This document shows, piece after piece, positions 11,091 through 20,279 of a stretch of 64,000 nucleotides of DNA. Each line of letters begins with the position of its first letter. Within the stretch, counting starts at the first letter, position 1. Origin of the DNA: Murdochiella vaginalis (GTDB lineage Bacteria; Bacillota; Clostridia; Tissierellales; Peptoniphilaceae). Position numbers and translations under genes: made by a program. Location of the stretch: NCBI RefSeq assembly GCF_900119705.1, contig NZ_LT632322.1:1-64000 (forward strand), in the 5' to 3' direction. Under the pieces are notes generated by a model. It was not told the origin of the DNA. It did not search any database and saw only the letters and a list, made by a program, of their open reading frames with translations.

Positions 11091-12044
11091 CTATTGCACG
11101 CCCTCTTCCCGTGCCTGGCGATTCGACTCTTCAATCAGGCGATTGTTTAACTCCAATGCGGCGTTATACCCCATTTGTTTGAGACGGTTATTGCGCACCG
11201 CCACTTCGATGATCATGCCGAGATTGCGTCCCGGCTTCACCGGCACGGTAATGGCCGGAAGGCGGACGCCTAAAATCTCAGTGTACTCATCCGTGATGCC
11301 GAGACGATCGTATTCTTTGTCATCCTGCCAATCTTCCAGCTTAATAACCATTTCAATTTCTGTTTCCTCTTTGACCGATCCAATGCCATAAAGTCGACGA
11401 ATGTCCAGAATGCCGAGCCCGCGAATTTCCATATAATGACGAATATTTTCCGGAGCCTGCCCGATCAAGCTGTTGTCCACACGCGTCAGCTCCACCACAT
11501 CATCCGCTACCAGCCGATGCCCGCGAATCAAGAGGTCCAAGCCCGTTTCGGATTTTCCCACTGCACTCTTGCCCTGAATGAGCACGCCAGTTCCGAAGAC
11601 ATCCATGAGTCCGGCATGCACCGTGGTGCGCGGCGCCAGCAATTTTTCCAGCTCCTGGTTCATCTCTGCTACCAACTTGGTAGTCTGCAGCGGCGTGCGC
11701 AAAACCGTTTTGTTGTAATAGTTCGCCAAATCTAAAATATCATCCGTGATGGCCTGGTCATACGAATAAATGAGCGCCGGAATCGGATAGGAAAAAAGTC
11801 CGCGAAAGCGTTCATAGCGCAGTTGTGGAGAAAGTTGCATGTAATAAATGTATTCCACGCGCCCGATGATCTGCAAACGCCCCCAAGGAAAATTCTCCAT
11901 GAAGCCGGCCAATTGCAGGCCAGGACGGTTGACGTCCGCACCCTTGATGATGATGTCTTCATAATCTGTCGAGCGCGACACCACTTCCAACCCGGTTTTT
12001 TCCACCAGTTCGGACAATTTTACGGTTCGATTTTCGCCTTCCAT
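11091..12044 (-). CDS. hprK: HPr kinase/phosphorylase
   Basis: HprK phosphorylates and dephosphorylates Ser46 of HPr according to glycolytic state, and so controls catabolite repression and sugar uptake. The 317-aa protein has the N-terminal DRTGG-like domain (1-130) and the C-terminal kinase domain. Seen are the catalytic region VHAGLMDVFG (His143), the P-loop GKSAVGKSE at 158-166, the HPrK signature GLGILDIRRLYGIGSV, and the C-terminal capping segment PVKPGRNLGMIIEVA. The start at 12044 has GAGGAG five bases upstream and lies 2 bp after the uvrC stop. No ptsH is present in the window, so its partner is encoded elsewhere. Confidence 0.96.
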   Translation of the reverse strand: MEGENRTVKLSELVEKTGLEVVSRSTDYEDIIIKGADVNRPGLQLAGFMENFPWGRLQIIGRVEYIYYMQLSPQLRYERFRGLFSYPIPALIYSYDQAITDDILDLANYYNKTVLRTPLQTTKLVAEMNQELEKLLAPRTTVHAGLMDVFGTGVLIQGKSAVGKSETGLDLLIRGHRLVADDVVELTRVDNSLIGQAPENIRHYMEIRGLGILDIRRLYGIGSVKEETEIEMVIKLEDWQDDKEYDRLGITDEYTEILGVRLPAITVPVKPGRNLGMIIEVAVRNNRLKQMGYNAALELNNRLIEESNRQAREEGVQ

Positions 12045-12046
12045 CG

Positions 12047-13924
12047 CTACTCCTCTTTCTGCTCGTCTCGCGTCTTGTATTGTGCTTCCTGTTGAAAGTA
12101 GTTCCAAACCGCCTGCGCAGCCGTGCGGGTCATCCCTTCCACCGAAGAAAGCTCTTCCACGGAAGCCTCCTGCATGCGCTCAAGAGATCCGAACGCACGA
12201 AGCAGGGCCGTGCGGCGCTTCTTGCCGATTCCTGCAATGCCGTCCAAGGCGGATTGTGTCATGGCGCTGGAGCGCAGCCGTCTATGATACGTGATGGCAA
12301 ACCGGTGCACCTCTTCCTGTACCACATAGAGATAGTGATAAAGCGGCGAGCGCGTATCCAGCTCCCACTCCTGTTCCTTATAAAACAACGCACGCGTCAC
12401 ATGACGATCGTCTTTGACCATGCCGACAACGGGAATATCCAAATGTTGCGCGCGAAGCACTTCTTCGGCCACATGCACATGCCCCTTCCCCCCGTCCATC
12501 AGGATCACGGAAGGCAAAACGCCAAAGCCGGTGTTCGTCTTTCCGGCCTCGCGATCGCGTAAGCCGTGGGCAATGCGCCGGGAAAGCATCTCGCGCTGGG
12601 AGGCATAATCATCACTGCCTTCGACACTTTGAATTTTAAACTTGCGGTATTCTTTCGGCTCTTTGCGTTCTCTGTGAAACACCACCATGGCGCCGACGTT
12701 TTGTACCCCGGAAACATTGGAAATATCATACGCCTCGACACGGGAAAGCTCGCGACCGACAATCGTTTCCAGCGCGCGAATGCCGGCATCTTTGTTGCGT
12801 TCTTTTCGTTCTTCGCGTGCCAACGCTTTCGTTAGCTGTTCCTCCGCATTGGCCTGGGCTGTGCGCAGGAGTGCCAGTTTATCGCCTCGCTTCGGCACCC
12901 GCAATTGTACCGTCCGCCCTTTTCGCTCGCTCAGAAAAGCCGCAATGGCCGCTTCCTCTTCCGGCAACACTGCCATAAAAAGTTCGCCGGGAATATAGGT
13001 CGCGTCCAGATAAAACTGTTTTAAAAACGAGCCGAGAATTGCTTTTTCTTCTTCCTGATATTCTTCCTGAATACGAAACGTGCGTCGATCCACGACCTTT
13101 CCGCCGCGGACGAAAAACACCTGCATAATCACCTGCGCGCCGCTGCGGGCCATGGCAATCACATCCGCATCTTTGCCACGCGCGAGCGTCACTTTTTGTT
13201 TCTCCTGCAAGGCGTCAAGATTGTAAAGCGCATCCCGAAAGCGCGCTGCTCGTTCATAGTCAAGCGCCTCCGATGCGGCAACCATCTCCTGCGTCCACTG
13301 TGCACGGATGGCCCGATCGTTTCCTTTGAGCACGTCTTCCACCTGACGCACCTGCGCCAGATATTCCTCTTCGTCCGCCAAGCCCACACAAGGCGCCGGG
13401 CACTGGCCTAAGTCATAATTGAGACAAGGCCTTTTCAGGCGCGCACCGCGGTCAAAATCCAGACGGCAGGTGCGCAGACCGAAAAGGCGCTGAAAAAGAC
13501 GAATGGTGTCATTGACGGCATAGGCATTCGGAAACGGGCCGAAGTATGTGGCGCCGTTCGATTTGACCTGCCGCACTTTCAGAAGGCGCGGATAGCGTTC
13601 CTTCGGAATGCAGATATAGGGATACTGCTTGTCGTCGCGTAGCAGAATATTATAGTGTGGCCGATGCTGTTTGATGAAATTGGATTCCAGCACCAGTGCT
13701 TCCACCTCGTTGTCCACGACGATGTATTCAAAATGATCCACGTGCTCCACCATGGCAAGCACCTTCGGGCTCTTGCCGTGAGAAGAGGGCGTGAAATAGG
13801 AGCGCACGCGCCGACGCAGCGAAATGGCCTTTCCCACATAAATGATGACATTGTGGGCATCGCGCATCAGATACACGCCCGGCGATTCCGGGACGCGTTT
13901 TAGCTCCTCGGAAAAATCCTTCAT
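12047..13924 (-). CDS. uvrC: Excinuclease ABC subunit C
   Basis: UvrC makes both incisions in nucleotide excision repair when joined to UvrB-marked lesions. The 625-aa product has the N-terminal GIY-YIG nuclease (residues 10-95, with PGVYLMRD and IYVGKA), a Cys-containing segment (RTCRLDF, CLNYDLGQCPAPC), a UVR motif near 200-235, the RNase H-like endonuclease domain with AYDISNVSG and MDGGKGH, and a C-terminal helix-hairpin-helix pair (GIAGIGKKRR, SVEGMTRTAA). The length is normal and the ATG overlaps the pepP stop by 4 bp. Gene order pepP-uvrC-hprK is tightly packed, so the three genes are likely one transcript. Confidence 0.97.
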   Translation of the reverse strand: MKDFSEELKRVPESPGVYLMRDAHNVIIYVGKAISLRRRVRSYFTPSSHGKSPKVLAMVEHVDHFEYIVVDNEVEALVLESNFIKQHRPHYNILLRDDKQYPYICIPKERYPRLLKVRQVKSNGATYFGPFPNAYAVNDTIRLFQRLFGLRTCRLDFDRGARLKRPCLNYDLGQCPAPCVGLADEEEYLAQVRQVEDVLKGNDRAIRAQWTQEMVAASEALDYERAARFRDALYNLDALQEKQKVTLARGKDADVIAMARSGAQVIMQVFFVRGGKVVDRRTFRIQEEYQEEEKAILGSFLKQFYLDATYIPGELFMAVLPEEEAAIAAFLSERKGRTVQLRVPKRGDKLALLRTAQANAEEQLTKALAREERKERNKDAGIRALETIVGRELSRVEAYDISNVSGVQNVGAMVVFHRERKEPKEYRKFKIQSVEGSDDYASQREMLSRRIAHGLRDREAGKTNTGFGVLPSVILMDGGKGHVHVAEEVLRAQHLDIPVVGMVKDDRHVTRALFYKEQEWELDTRSPLYHYLYVVQEEVHRFAITYHRRLRSSAMTQSALDGIAGIGKKRRTALLRAFGSLERMQEASVEELSSVEGMTRTAAQAVWNYFQQEAQYKTRDEQKEE

Positions 13925-15717
13925 TCCCTCGTCTCGCGTTCAAGCGGCTTGCAGCGTGCCGTCAAGTACCGCAGATCCTCGTCTTCCAGATGCGGCGAGA
14001 GTTTTTCAAAGCAGGTGGCGTTGTAGTTGTTGAGCCACTGCAGCTCTTCCTCCGTGAGCATGTCCACCTTGACCGGTCGCGTGTCGATGGGCACCCAGGT
14101 GAGAGCTTCCAAGGCATACCAAGTGCCGAACTCGTTGGTTTCCTTCTCTACGCAGAGGGTGATGGATTCGATACGAATGCCGTGTTTGCCAGCAATGTAG
14201 AGACCCGGTTCCATCGAGGTGACCATGCCCGGAGCCAGCTCCACGATGCCGCCCCCTCTCGGAACATTCGTAAACGACTGCGGGCCTTCATGGACGGCCA
14301 AAATATGGCCGACGCCGTGTCCCGTACCGTGGAAGTAGGTTTTGTGGGCCTGGTACAGCGGCGACATGGTGAGGGAAGACACATAGATGCCCGGCGTTCC
14401 CTTCGGGAAAACCGCCGTCATGCCGGCAATGTGTGCCTTTAATACCAAGGTGTAATCTTCGCGTTCCTCATCGGTCAGCGGTCCCATGGCTACCGTGCGG
14501 GTGATGTCGGTCGTGCCTTCCAGATAATGGCCGCCGCTATCCACCAGCAGCATCCCCTTGGGTTCGATGGTCGCCGTGGTTTTGCTGAGCATCGGATTAT
14601 AATGGACGATGGCCGCGTTGGGGCCAAAGCCAATGATCGCACCGAAGCTGTCCATCAGGAAATGCTCCTGCTCCGCGCGTAATTCATGCAATTTGCGTAC
14701 CGCCGCACGCTCATTGACCGCGCGGGAAGGTGCACCCGTTTCCACCCAGTTGAAGAACTTGGTCAATGCGATGCCGTCTTTGATGTACGCTTCTTTCATA
14801 TTGGAAATTTCGGTCTCGTTTTTGATGGCCTTCATCAGCGAGGTGAGGTTGGTGCCCTGCTGAATTTTCACGTTTTCACGCAGGCAACGGAAAAGCGTGA
14901 TGCTCGTATAATTGGGGTCGAGATAGACAATCTTCTGGCCGGCAATTTCCGCCAAAGCCGACCCAATCGAATCGTAATCCAAAATTTCAACGCCGGCTTC
15001 TGCCAAGCTCGTCTGAATTTCCGGAGTCATCTTTTCCATATTCACAAAGAGCTTGGCTTCGTCTTCCGAAACAAGAGCATAGCTCAACACCACCGGGGTG
15101 TCTTCCACGTCATAGCCGCGAATATTATAGAGATACGCGATATCATCCAGGCCGCTGATAAAGGTGTAGTCGCAATCACGATCACGCAACATAAAGCGCA
15201 AAATGCGCAGCTTTTCTTCAATCGTAGCGCCGGAATACGCCTTATCCAGGAAAAACGCCTGTTTGGAAGGCAACGCCGGACGATCGGTCCAAATGTCCGA
15301 AATATAGTCCACATCAATGACCAGAACGCGTTTGCCCATGGCTTCTGCCAACGCACGGTAGCGTGAAACCGAGAAGCACATCCCGTCGAAGCCGATTTTT
15401 CCAAACGGGGAGACGTTTTCTCGCAGGAAATCTTCCATTTTCTGATCGATGCCCATGCGATAGAGGGTAATTCCCGATCCCTTCAATTGCTCTGCGGCTT
15501 GCAGAAAATAGCGACTGTCCGTCCACAGTCCGGCCTCTTTTCGAGTCACCACCAAGGTGCCGGCAGATCCGGTAAAGCCGCTCATAAATACACGTGTCTT
15601 GTAATAATCCGGCACGTATTCCGATTGATGGGGGTCTGCGGTAGGAACGATGTACGCTTCCAAATCCCGTTGAGCCATTTGCTTGCGCAAGGCTTCCAAG
15701 CGCTCTGTAATTTTCAT
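13921..15717 (-). CDS. Xaa-Pro aminopeptidase (M24 family)
   Basis: A cytosolic metallopeptidase that removes N-terminal residues preceding proline. The 598-aa chain has two creatinase-like N-terminal domains, a pita-bread catalytic domain (about 310-540) and the short extra C-terminal region typical of the 600-residue aminopeptidase P group. Metal-ligand motifs are visible: LLVDSGGHYLEGTTDITRT (two Asp), GTGHGVGH (His), VTSMEPGLY (Glu) and the later HGIRIES segment (Glu). The ATG at 15717 is preceded by AAAGGAGC. An upstream Met in the same frame lacks a ribosome site. The gene overlaps uvrC by 4 bp. Confidence 0.94.
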   Translation of the reverse strand: MKITERLEALRKQMAQRDLEAYIVPTADPHQSEYVPDYYKTRVFMSGFTGSAGTLVVTRKEAGLWTDSRYFLQAAEQLKGSGITLYRMGIDQKMEDFLRENVSPFGKIGFDGMCFSVSRYRALAEAMGKRVLVIDVDYISDIWTDRPALPSKQAFFLDKAYSGATIEEKLRILRFMLRDRDCDYTFISGLDDIAYLYNIRGYDVEDTPVVLSYALVSEDEAKLFVNMEKMTPEIQTSLAEAGVEILDYDSIGSALAEIAGQKIVYLDPNYTSITLFRCLRENVKIQQGTNLTSLMKAIKNETEISNMKEAYIKDGIALTKFFNWVETGAPSRAVNERAAVRKLHELRAEQEHFLMDSFGAIIGFGPNAAIVHYNPMLSKTTATIEPKGMLLVDSGGHYLEGTTDITRTVAMGPLTDEEREDYTLVLKAHIAGMTAVFPKGTPGIYVSSLTMSPLYQAHKTYFHGTGHGVGHILAVHEGPQSFTNVPRGGGIVELAPGMVTSMEPGLYIAGKHGIRIESITLCVEKETNEFGTWYALEALTWVPIDTRPVKVDMLTEEELQWLNNYNATCFEKLSPHLEDEDLRYLTARCKPLERETRE

Positions 15718-15777
15718 AATGCTCCTTTCTGCCATATCGGCAAAGTCCACGGCGAAAGGTCCGCCGCTAGGTCAACG

Positions 15778-16872
15778 TTACACATTAAAGCGGAAATGCA
15801 CGATGTCGCCATCGCGCATGATGTAGTCTTTTCCTTCCAAACGCAATTTCCCCGATTCGCGAATCGCCGCCATGGAACCGGCTTCCATAAAGTCCGTATA
15901 GGAGAAAATCTCGGCGCGAATAAAGCCGCGCTGGATATCGGAATGAATTTTTCCGGCTGCTTCCCAGGCGCTGGTTCCCTTGGCAATGGTCCAAGCGCGT
16001 GTTTCATCTTCTCCTGTGGTAAGAAAGGACATGAGCCCCAATAAGTCATACGATGCGACGATGAGCCGATCCAAGCCCGACTGGCTGAGCCCCATCATGG
16101 CCAGAAATTCGGCGCGCTCTTCTTCCTCCAATTGGGCAATTTCCGCCTCCGTTTTGGCGGAAATCACGACCACGCGAGCCTGTTCTGTTTGGGCAAAAGC
16201 ACGAATCTTTTGCACGTTCTCGTTTGTGGCACCGTCATCCGCACAGTCTTCTTCTGCGACATTGGCCACATAGATCACTGGCTTCACCGACAACAGCTGA
16301 TAGGAGCTGAGCAGCTTCTTTTCTTCTTCGTTCAGGTCGAGAACGCGCGCGGACCTTCCCTCTTCCAGCACCTCCTTAATGCGCTGTAAGAGATCCACTT
16401 CGGGGCGCACTTCTTTGTCCGCCTTGGCCTGTTTCTCTTTTTTGACCAGAATGCGGTCAATCTGTTCCAGATCCGACAGAATCAGCTCTAAGTTGATGGT
16501 TTCAATGTCGCGCAGCGGATCCACGGAGCCGTCAACATGCGTCACATTCTCGTCTTCGAAGCAGCGCAGCACCTCGACGATGGCTTCGCACGTACGGATA
16601 TCGCCCAGAAATTTATTTCCCAGACCTTCTCCTTTGCTTGCGCCGCGCACCAAACCGGCGATATCGTAAAATTCGATGACCGCCGGTATGACTTTCTTCG
16701 ATGCAAAACGCTCGGCCAAAACGTGAAGGCGCGCATCCGGCACCTCCACCAGACCGATGTTCGGTTCAATGGTATTAAATGGGTAATTTTCCGCCGGTAC
16801 GCCGGCATGGGTGATCGCATTAAAAAGCGTGGATTTCCCGACGTTCGGCAAACCGACGATACCTAGTTTCAT
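15778..16872 (-). CDS. ychF: Redox-regulated ATPase YchF (OLA1 family)
   Basis: YchF is a ribosome-associated Obg-family P-loop protein that prefers ATP over GTP. The 364-aa product has the usual size and layout. The P-loop GLPNVGKSTLFNAIT is at residues 6-20. A DIAGLVRGASKGEGLGNKFL switch region and a coiled-coil hairpin insert follow. The base-recognition element reads NVAEED rather than NKxD, as expected for ATP preference. The C-terminal TGS domain ends DYIMRDGDIVHFRFNV. It has AAGGAGTT upstream of the ATG. It lies between pepP and hppA, with a 124-bp gap to hppA that holds the TACGCCATT repeats. Confidence 0.97.
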   Translation of the reverse strand: MKLGIVGLPNVGKSTLFNAITHAGVPAENYPFNTIEPNIGLVEVPDARLHVLAERFASKKVIPAVIEFYDIAGLVRGASKGEGLGNKFLGDIRTCEAIVEVLRCFEDENVTHVDGSVDPLRDIETINLELILSDLEQIDRILVKKEKQAKADKEVRPEVDLLQRIKEVLEEGRSARVLDLNEEEKKLLSSYQLLSVKPVIYVANVAEEDCADDGATNENVQKIRAFAQTEQARVVVISAKTEAEIAQLEEEERAEFLAMMGLSQSGLDRLIVASYDLLGLMSFLTTGEDETRAWTIAKGTSAWEAAGKIHSDIQRGFIRAEIFSYTDFMEAGSMAAIRESGKLRLEGKDYIMRDGDIVHFRFNV

Positions 16873-16923
16873 ATTTTCTTACAACTCCTTTATTTTCAAG
16901 GGTTCCGAGCGTTCCCTTCGGCG

Positions 16924-16969
16924 TTTTACGCCATTTCTACGCCATTCTGTACGCCATTATTACGCCATC
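16924..16969. repeat. Short TACGCCATT direct repeats
   Basis: Four copies of TACGCCAT(T) lie 11-12 bp apart between ychF and hppA (AATGGCGTA on the minus strand). The spacing is close to one helical turn, so they could be a protein-binding cluster or simple replication slippage. Confidence 0.6.
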
Positions 16970-16996
16970 CGTCCCAGGTTGTTCCCGGGTGAATGC

Positions 16997-18976
16997 TTAT
17001 AAGAATAACGGCAGGAAAATCAACGATACCGTCGTCATCAGCTTGATCAGAATGTTGATGGACGGACCCGACGTATCCTTGAACGGATCGCCGACCGTAT
17101 CGCCCGTGACGGCTGCTTTATGGGCATCGCTGCCCTTTCCGCCATATACGCCGGTTTCAATATATTTCTTGGCATTATCCCAAGCGCCGCCGGCATTGGC
17201 CATCATGATGGCCAGCAACACACCGGTGATCAGCGCACCGACCAGAAGGCCACCGAGCGCTTCCACGCCGATGAGCATGCCCACCAAAAGCGGCGCAGCA
17301 ACGGCCAAGATGCCCGGGAGGATCATTTTGCGCAAAGAGGCTCTCGTCGAGATATCAATGCAACGGCCGTAATCCGGAGACGCTGTCCCCTGCATAATGC
17401 CCGGGTTTTTACGGAACTGTCCACGCACTTCTTCGACCATGGCATTGGCGGCATCGCCGACGGCATTCATCGTCAAGGCGCTAAACAGGAACGGAAGCAT
17501 ACCACCGATAAACGTCCCGGCAATCACTTGCGGCTGCGTGACGTCCAGGGTTGCAAGCTGCGCATGCTGCGTATAGGAAGCAAACAGGGAAAGCGCCGTC
17601 AACGCGGCCGAGCCGATCGCAAAGCCTTTGCCGATGGCGGCGGTGGTGTTTCCGACCGAATCCAATTTATCTGTGATAGCGCGCACGTTTTCCGGCAGTT
17701 TAGTCATTTCCGCAATACCGCCCGCATTATCCGCTACCGGGCCGTAGGCATCGACTGCAATGGTCATAGCGCAAGTAGCCAACATGCCCAGGGCGGCTAA
17801 GGAAATCGCGTAAAGGCCGGCGTTCGGGCCCATTCCGTTCATGCCCATAAAGGACACGATGATGCCGATCGCAATAAAGAGAATCGGAACGGCGGTAGAG
17901 TTCATGCCGACGGAAAGTCCGGAAATGATATTCGTTGCGGAACCGGTTGTGGATTCTTTCGCAATCTTTTTCACGAACGGAAAAGCTTCCGACGTGTAGA
18001 TTTCGGTGATCTTCGAAATTCCCAGGCCAACGGCAATGCCGCAAAGCACCGGGATAAAGGGACGCACTTCGCCGAAAACTATGAAGCTGAAGAGCAGCGA
18101 GGTGACCAATAAAATGGCAGCCGAATAGAGTGTGCCCATGTTCAAGGAACGTTGCGGATTATCCGATCCGCGCACGGACTGAATGCCTATGATCGAGGAA
18201 ATTAAACCGCAGAAAACCAAGGTGAGCGCGTATTGCACGCCTTTTTCCTGGAAGGCCAGCGTACCGAGAGTGAGCGCCGACAGAATGGCGCCGACATAGG
18301 ATTCAAACAGATCCGCCCCCATACCGGCGACGTCGCCGACATTATCTCCGACGTTATCTGCAATAACCGCGGGGTTACGCGGATCATCTTCCGGAATGCC
18401 CGCTTCTACTTTACCGACCAGATCAGCACCGACGTCCGCTGCTTTGGTATAAATACCGCCACCTACACGGGCAAACAAGGCCACAAAGGAGGCGCCGAGG
18501 CTGAAGCCCATGACAATGCTGGCATCATGGAAAATCAGATAGAAAAAGCTGACACCGATGGCACCGAGGCCGACAACCACCAAGCCCATCACGGAGCCGC
18601 TGAAAAATGCAACCTGCAGTGCTTCATTGATGCCCTTGGTAGCCGCCGCATTCGTCGTACGCACGTTGGCCAACGTGGCGGCGTTCATGCCGATAAAGCC
18701 GGCAAGCATCGAGAAAATTGCGCCAATGAGGAAGCAAATGGCCGTAGACCACGTACCGAGACCCACGCCGATCGCGAGAAAAACAACGACCATCAGCGCA
18801 GCGATGACGATGTACTCCCGTCGTAAAAAGGCGAAGGCGCCTGTGCGGTTAAGACCTGCAATATGCGTCATTTCCTTTGTTCCGGCAGGAAGCCGCTGAA
18901 TCACTTGCAGTTTCATCATGGCCAGCGCGATCGCTGCCGCGCCGACAAGAATGGCAACAATAGCTAAAAAGTTCAT
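16997..18976 (-). CDS. hppA: Membrane-bound, probably K+-dependent pyrophosphatase
   Basis: This integral-membrane enzyme couples pyrophosphate hydrolysis to H+ or Na+ export and so recovers energy from biosynthetic PPi. The 659-aa protein shows about 16 hydrophobic helices and the signature substrate loops: [30 protein letters not shown] and, near the C-terminus, [14 protein letters not shown]. The motif [11 protein letters not shown] has Ala where K+-independent enzymes carry Lys (GNTTKA), which by family rules predicts K+ dependence. Na+ pumping is then possible but not decided. The start is the ATG at 18976 with TTTGGAGG four bases upstream; a TTG further up overlaps the ribosome site. 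It has a TATAAT -10 element at 19027-19032 but no clear -35. Confidence 0.96.
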   Translation of the reverse strand: MNFLAIVAILVGAAAIALAMMKLQVIQRLPAGTKEMTHIAGLNRTGAFAFLRREYIVIAALMVVVFLAIGVGLGTWSTAICFLIGAIFSMLAGFIGMNAATLANVRTTNAAATKGINEALQVAFFSGSVMGLVVVGLGAIGVSFFYLIFHDASIVMGFSLGASFVALFARVGGGIYTKAADVGADLVGKVEAGIPEDDPRNPAVIADNVGDNVGDVAGMGADLFESYVGAILSALTLGTLAFQEKGVQYALTLVFCGLISSIIGIQSVRGSDNPQRSLNMGTLYSAAILLVTSLLFSFIVFGEVRPFIPVLCGIAVGLGISKITEIYTSEAFPFVKKIAKESTTGSATNIISGLSVGMNSTAVPILFIAIGIIVSFMGMNGMGPNAGLYAISLAALGMLATCAMTIAVDAYGPVADNAGGIAEMTKLPENVRAITDKLDSVGNTTAAIGKGFAIGSAALTALSLFASYTQHAQLATLDVTQPQVIAGTFIGGMLPFLFSALTMNAVGDAANAMVEEVRGQFRKNPGIMQGTASPDYGRCIDISTRASLRKMILPGILAVAAPLLVGMLIGVEALGGLLVGALITGVLLAIMMANAGGAWDNAKKYIETGVYGGKGSDAHKAAVTGDTVGDPFKDTSGPSINILIKLMTTVSLIFLPLFL

Positions 18977-18994
18977 GGTTACCTCCAAACGAGA

Positions 18995-19024
18995 TTCTGC
19001 CGGATGGTTGTCCGGCCTTTTTTT
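18995..19024 (+). terminator. Hairpin plus T-tract facing the hppA leader
   Basis: Read on the plus strand, GCCGGA-TGGTTG-TCCGGC is followed by CTTTTTTT, the shape of an intrinsic terminator. No plus-strand gene precedes it, because hppA runs the other way. In the hppA mRNA the same stem sits in the 5' untranslated leader. It may stop antisense transcription or fold in the leader. Confidence 0.4.
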
Positions 19025-19231
19025 CTATTATAGACAATACCGAAAGACAATACCATTGCCTCTTGCCGGCAAAAGAAAGAAAAGCACAGGTCTCATGCAC
19101 TTTGGGTATACAAGCGTCGAGAACGAACGCGCAGGAAAAACGGCTTGCGCAAGGCATCGCTTCCCCGGGAAGCGGATGATAAAAATAGCAGCGCCGCTGA
19201 AAGCGGCGCGAAACAACAAAAGGAGATGCAA

Positions 19232-19618
19232 ATGATCAAAGAATTTAAAGCCTTTATTGCTCGTGGCAATGTGCTGGACATGGCCGTTGGCTTGATTATG
19301 GGCGCCGCATTCAAAGCAATTATTGATTCCCTTGTAGCAGATCTGATTACACCGATTCTCAATGTTTTTCTGAATGGGGTGAATTTCAAAGAATGGACGA
19401 TTCAAGCCGGTCCCATTGTCTTTTCGGTCGGCAACTTTTTGAACGCCGTGTTCTCCTTCTTGGTCATTGCCTTTGTAATGTTCCTGCTGATCAAAGCCTT
19501 TAATAAAATGGTACCGGCGAAAGAAGCGGCACCGACAACAAAAACTTGCCCCTACTGCAAGTCGGAAGTAGCCATTGATGCGACGCGTTGCCCGCATTGC
19601 ACGTCCACATTGGACTAG
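19232..19618 (+). CDS. mscL: Large-conductance mechanosensitive channel MscL with C-terminal zinc ribbon
   Basis: MscL opens under membrane tension to release solutes during osmotic downshock. The 128-aa product has the amphipathic N-terminus MIKEFKAFIARGN, TM1 with the gate region NVLDMAVGLIMGAAF, a periplasmic loop, and TM2 near residues 65-90. In place of the usual short helical bundle, the tail carries two CxxC pairs (CPYCKSE and CPHC), a small zinc-ribbon seen in some clostridial MscL proteins. The ATG at 19232 has AGGAG six bases upstream; another ATG at 19226 is too close to it. A GC-rich stem (GCGCCGC-TGAAA-GCGGCGC, 19193-19211) precedes the ribosome site. Confidence 0.95.
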   Translation: MIKEFKAFIARGNVLDMAVGLIMGAAFKAIIDSLVADLITPILNVFLNGVNFKEWTIQAGPIVFSVGNFLNAVFSFLVIAFVMFLLIKAFNKMVPAKEAAPTTKTCPYCKSEVAIDATRCPHCTSTLD

Positions 19619-19621
19619 AAG

Positions 19622-19671
19622 TAAAAAAAGAAGCGACAAGATCAAACAGAAATCCTGTCGCTTCTTTTTTA
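19622..19671. terminator. Bidirectional terminator between mscL and rnhA
   Basis: An 11-bp stem AAGAAGCGACA/TGTCGCTTCTT has A-tracts on the left and T-tracts on the right, so it can end both the plus-strand mscL and the converging minus-strand rnhA transcript. The rnhA stop codon overlaps its edge. Confidence 0.8.
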
Positions 19672-20271
19672 CCCTAGCCCCGCCCCTTTTTTCGCCAAGA
19701 CATCCGCTTCTTCGTTATAGGCATTTCCGGTGTGCGCCTTGATTTTTACAAAACGGAGGGTGAGCTGATCCCGCACCGTTTTTGCCTTTTCGGCATAGGC
19801 GCGCGTCAAGGCCACGTTGGTTTTCCATTCGCCTAATGCCCAGTGACAAATGCCGGCATAGTCGTGATAAATGGTCAGCGTCTTCGCGTGCTGTGCGAGA
19901 GCGAGATCCATCGCTTTCTCCGCACCGCGAAGCTCGCCGGCAATGTTGCGGTGGCGGGCATGTTCATCCTTTCCGGAACCGTAAAAGGTTTCTTTTCCGT
20001 GCGCGGAAAAGAAGACAACGCCGTAGCCGAAGGTTTTCGTCTTGTTATTAAAGGAGCCATCTACATAGGCATGGCATTCCCCTGCCGGAATCTTTTCCGG
20101 CAGGGTCTTTTCGCTTGCCGCTGCAGCGTCCTGCATATACGCTTTCGCCTCTTCCTCGGTGGAAAATTTCTTAAACTGGGCGCCGGCAAAGCCGTGCACC
20201 TGCTCGCGGCAGGATGCCCAAGTGGCATAGATTCCCGGTTTTCTGCCAACGCGAACCGCATAATAGGTCAT
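19669..20271 (-). CDS. rnhA: Ribonuclease HI with N-terminal viroplasmin-like hybrid-binding domain
   Basis: It degrades RNA in RNA-DNA hybrids. The 200-aa product starts with a hybrid-binding domain of the caulimovirus VI/viroplasmin type (YYAVRVGRKPGIYATWASCR, then FKKFSTEEEAKAYM) and continues with an RNase H domain from about 65. Catalytic acids are visible: Asp71 in YVDGSF, Glu113 in GELRGAEKAM, Asp137 in IYHDYAG and Asp190 in NEEADVLAK. A His (KAHTGN) precedes the last Asp. The ATG at 20271 has AGGTGG close upstream. The gene follows the amylase by only 8 bp and may be co-transcribed with it. Confidence 0.94.
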   Translation of the reverse strand: MTYYAVRVGRKPGIYATWASCREQVHGFAGAQFKKFSTEEEAKAYMQDAAAASEKTLPEKIPAGECHAYVDGSFNNKTKTFGYGVVFFSAHGKETFYGSGKDEHARHRNIAGELRGAEKAMDLALAQHAKTLTIYHDYAGICHWALGEWKTNVALTRAYAEKAKTVRDQLTLRFVKIKAHTGNAYNEEADVLAKKGAGLG

Positions 20272-20279
20272 CGTCCACC

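Noticed and set aside
5354-19000. Many long plus-strand frames opposite the minus-strand core genes, e.g. 9414-10634
   Set aside because: They mirror the codon pattern of recognised genes (nifJ, uvrC, pepP, hppA), lack ribosome sites and match no family.
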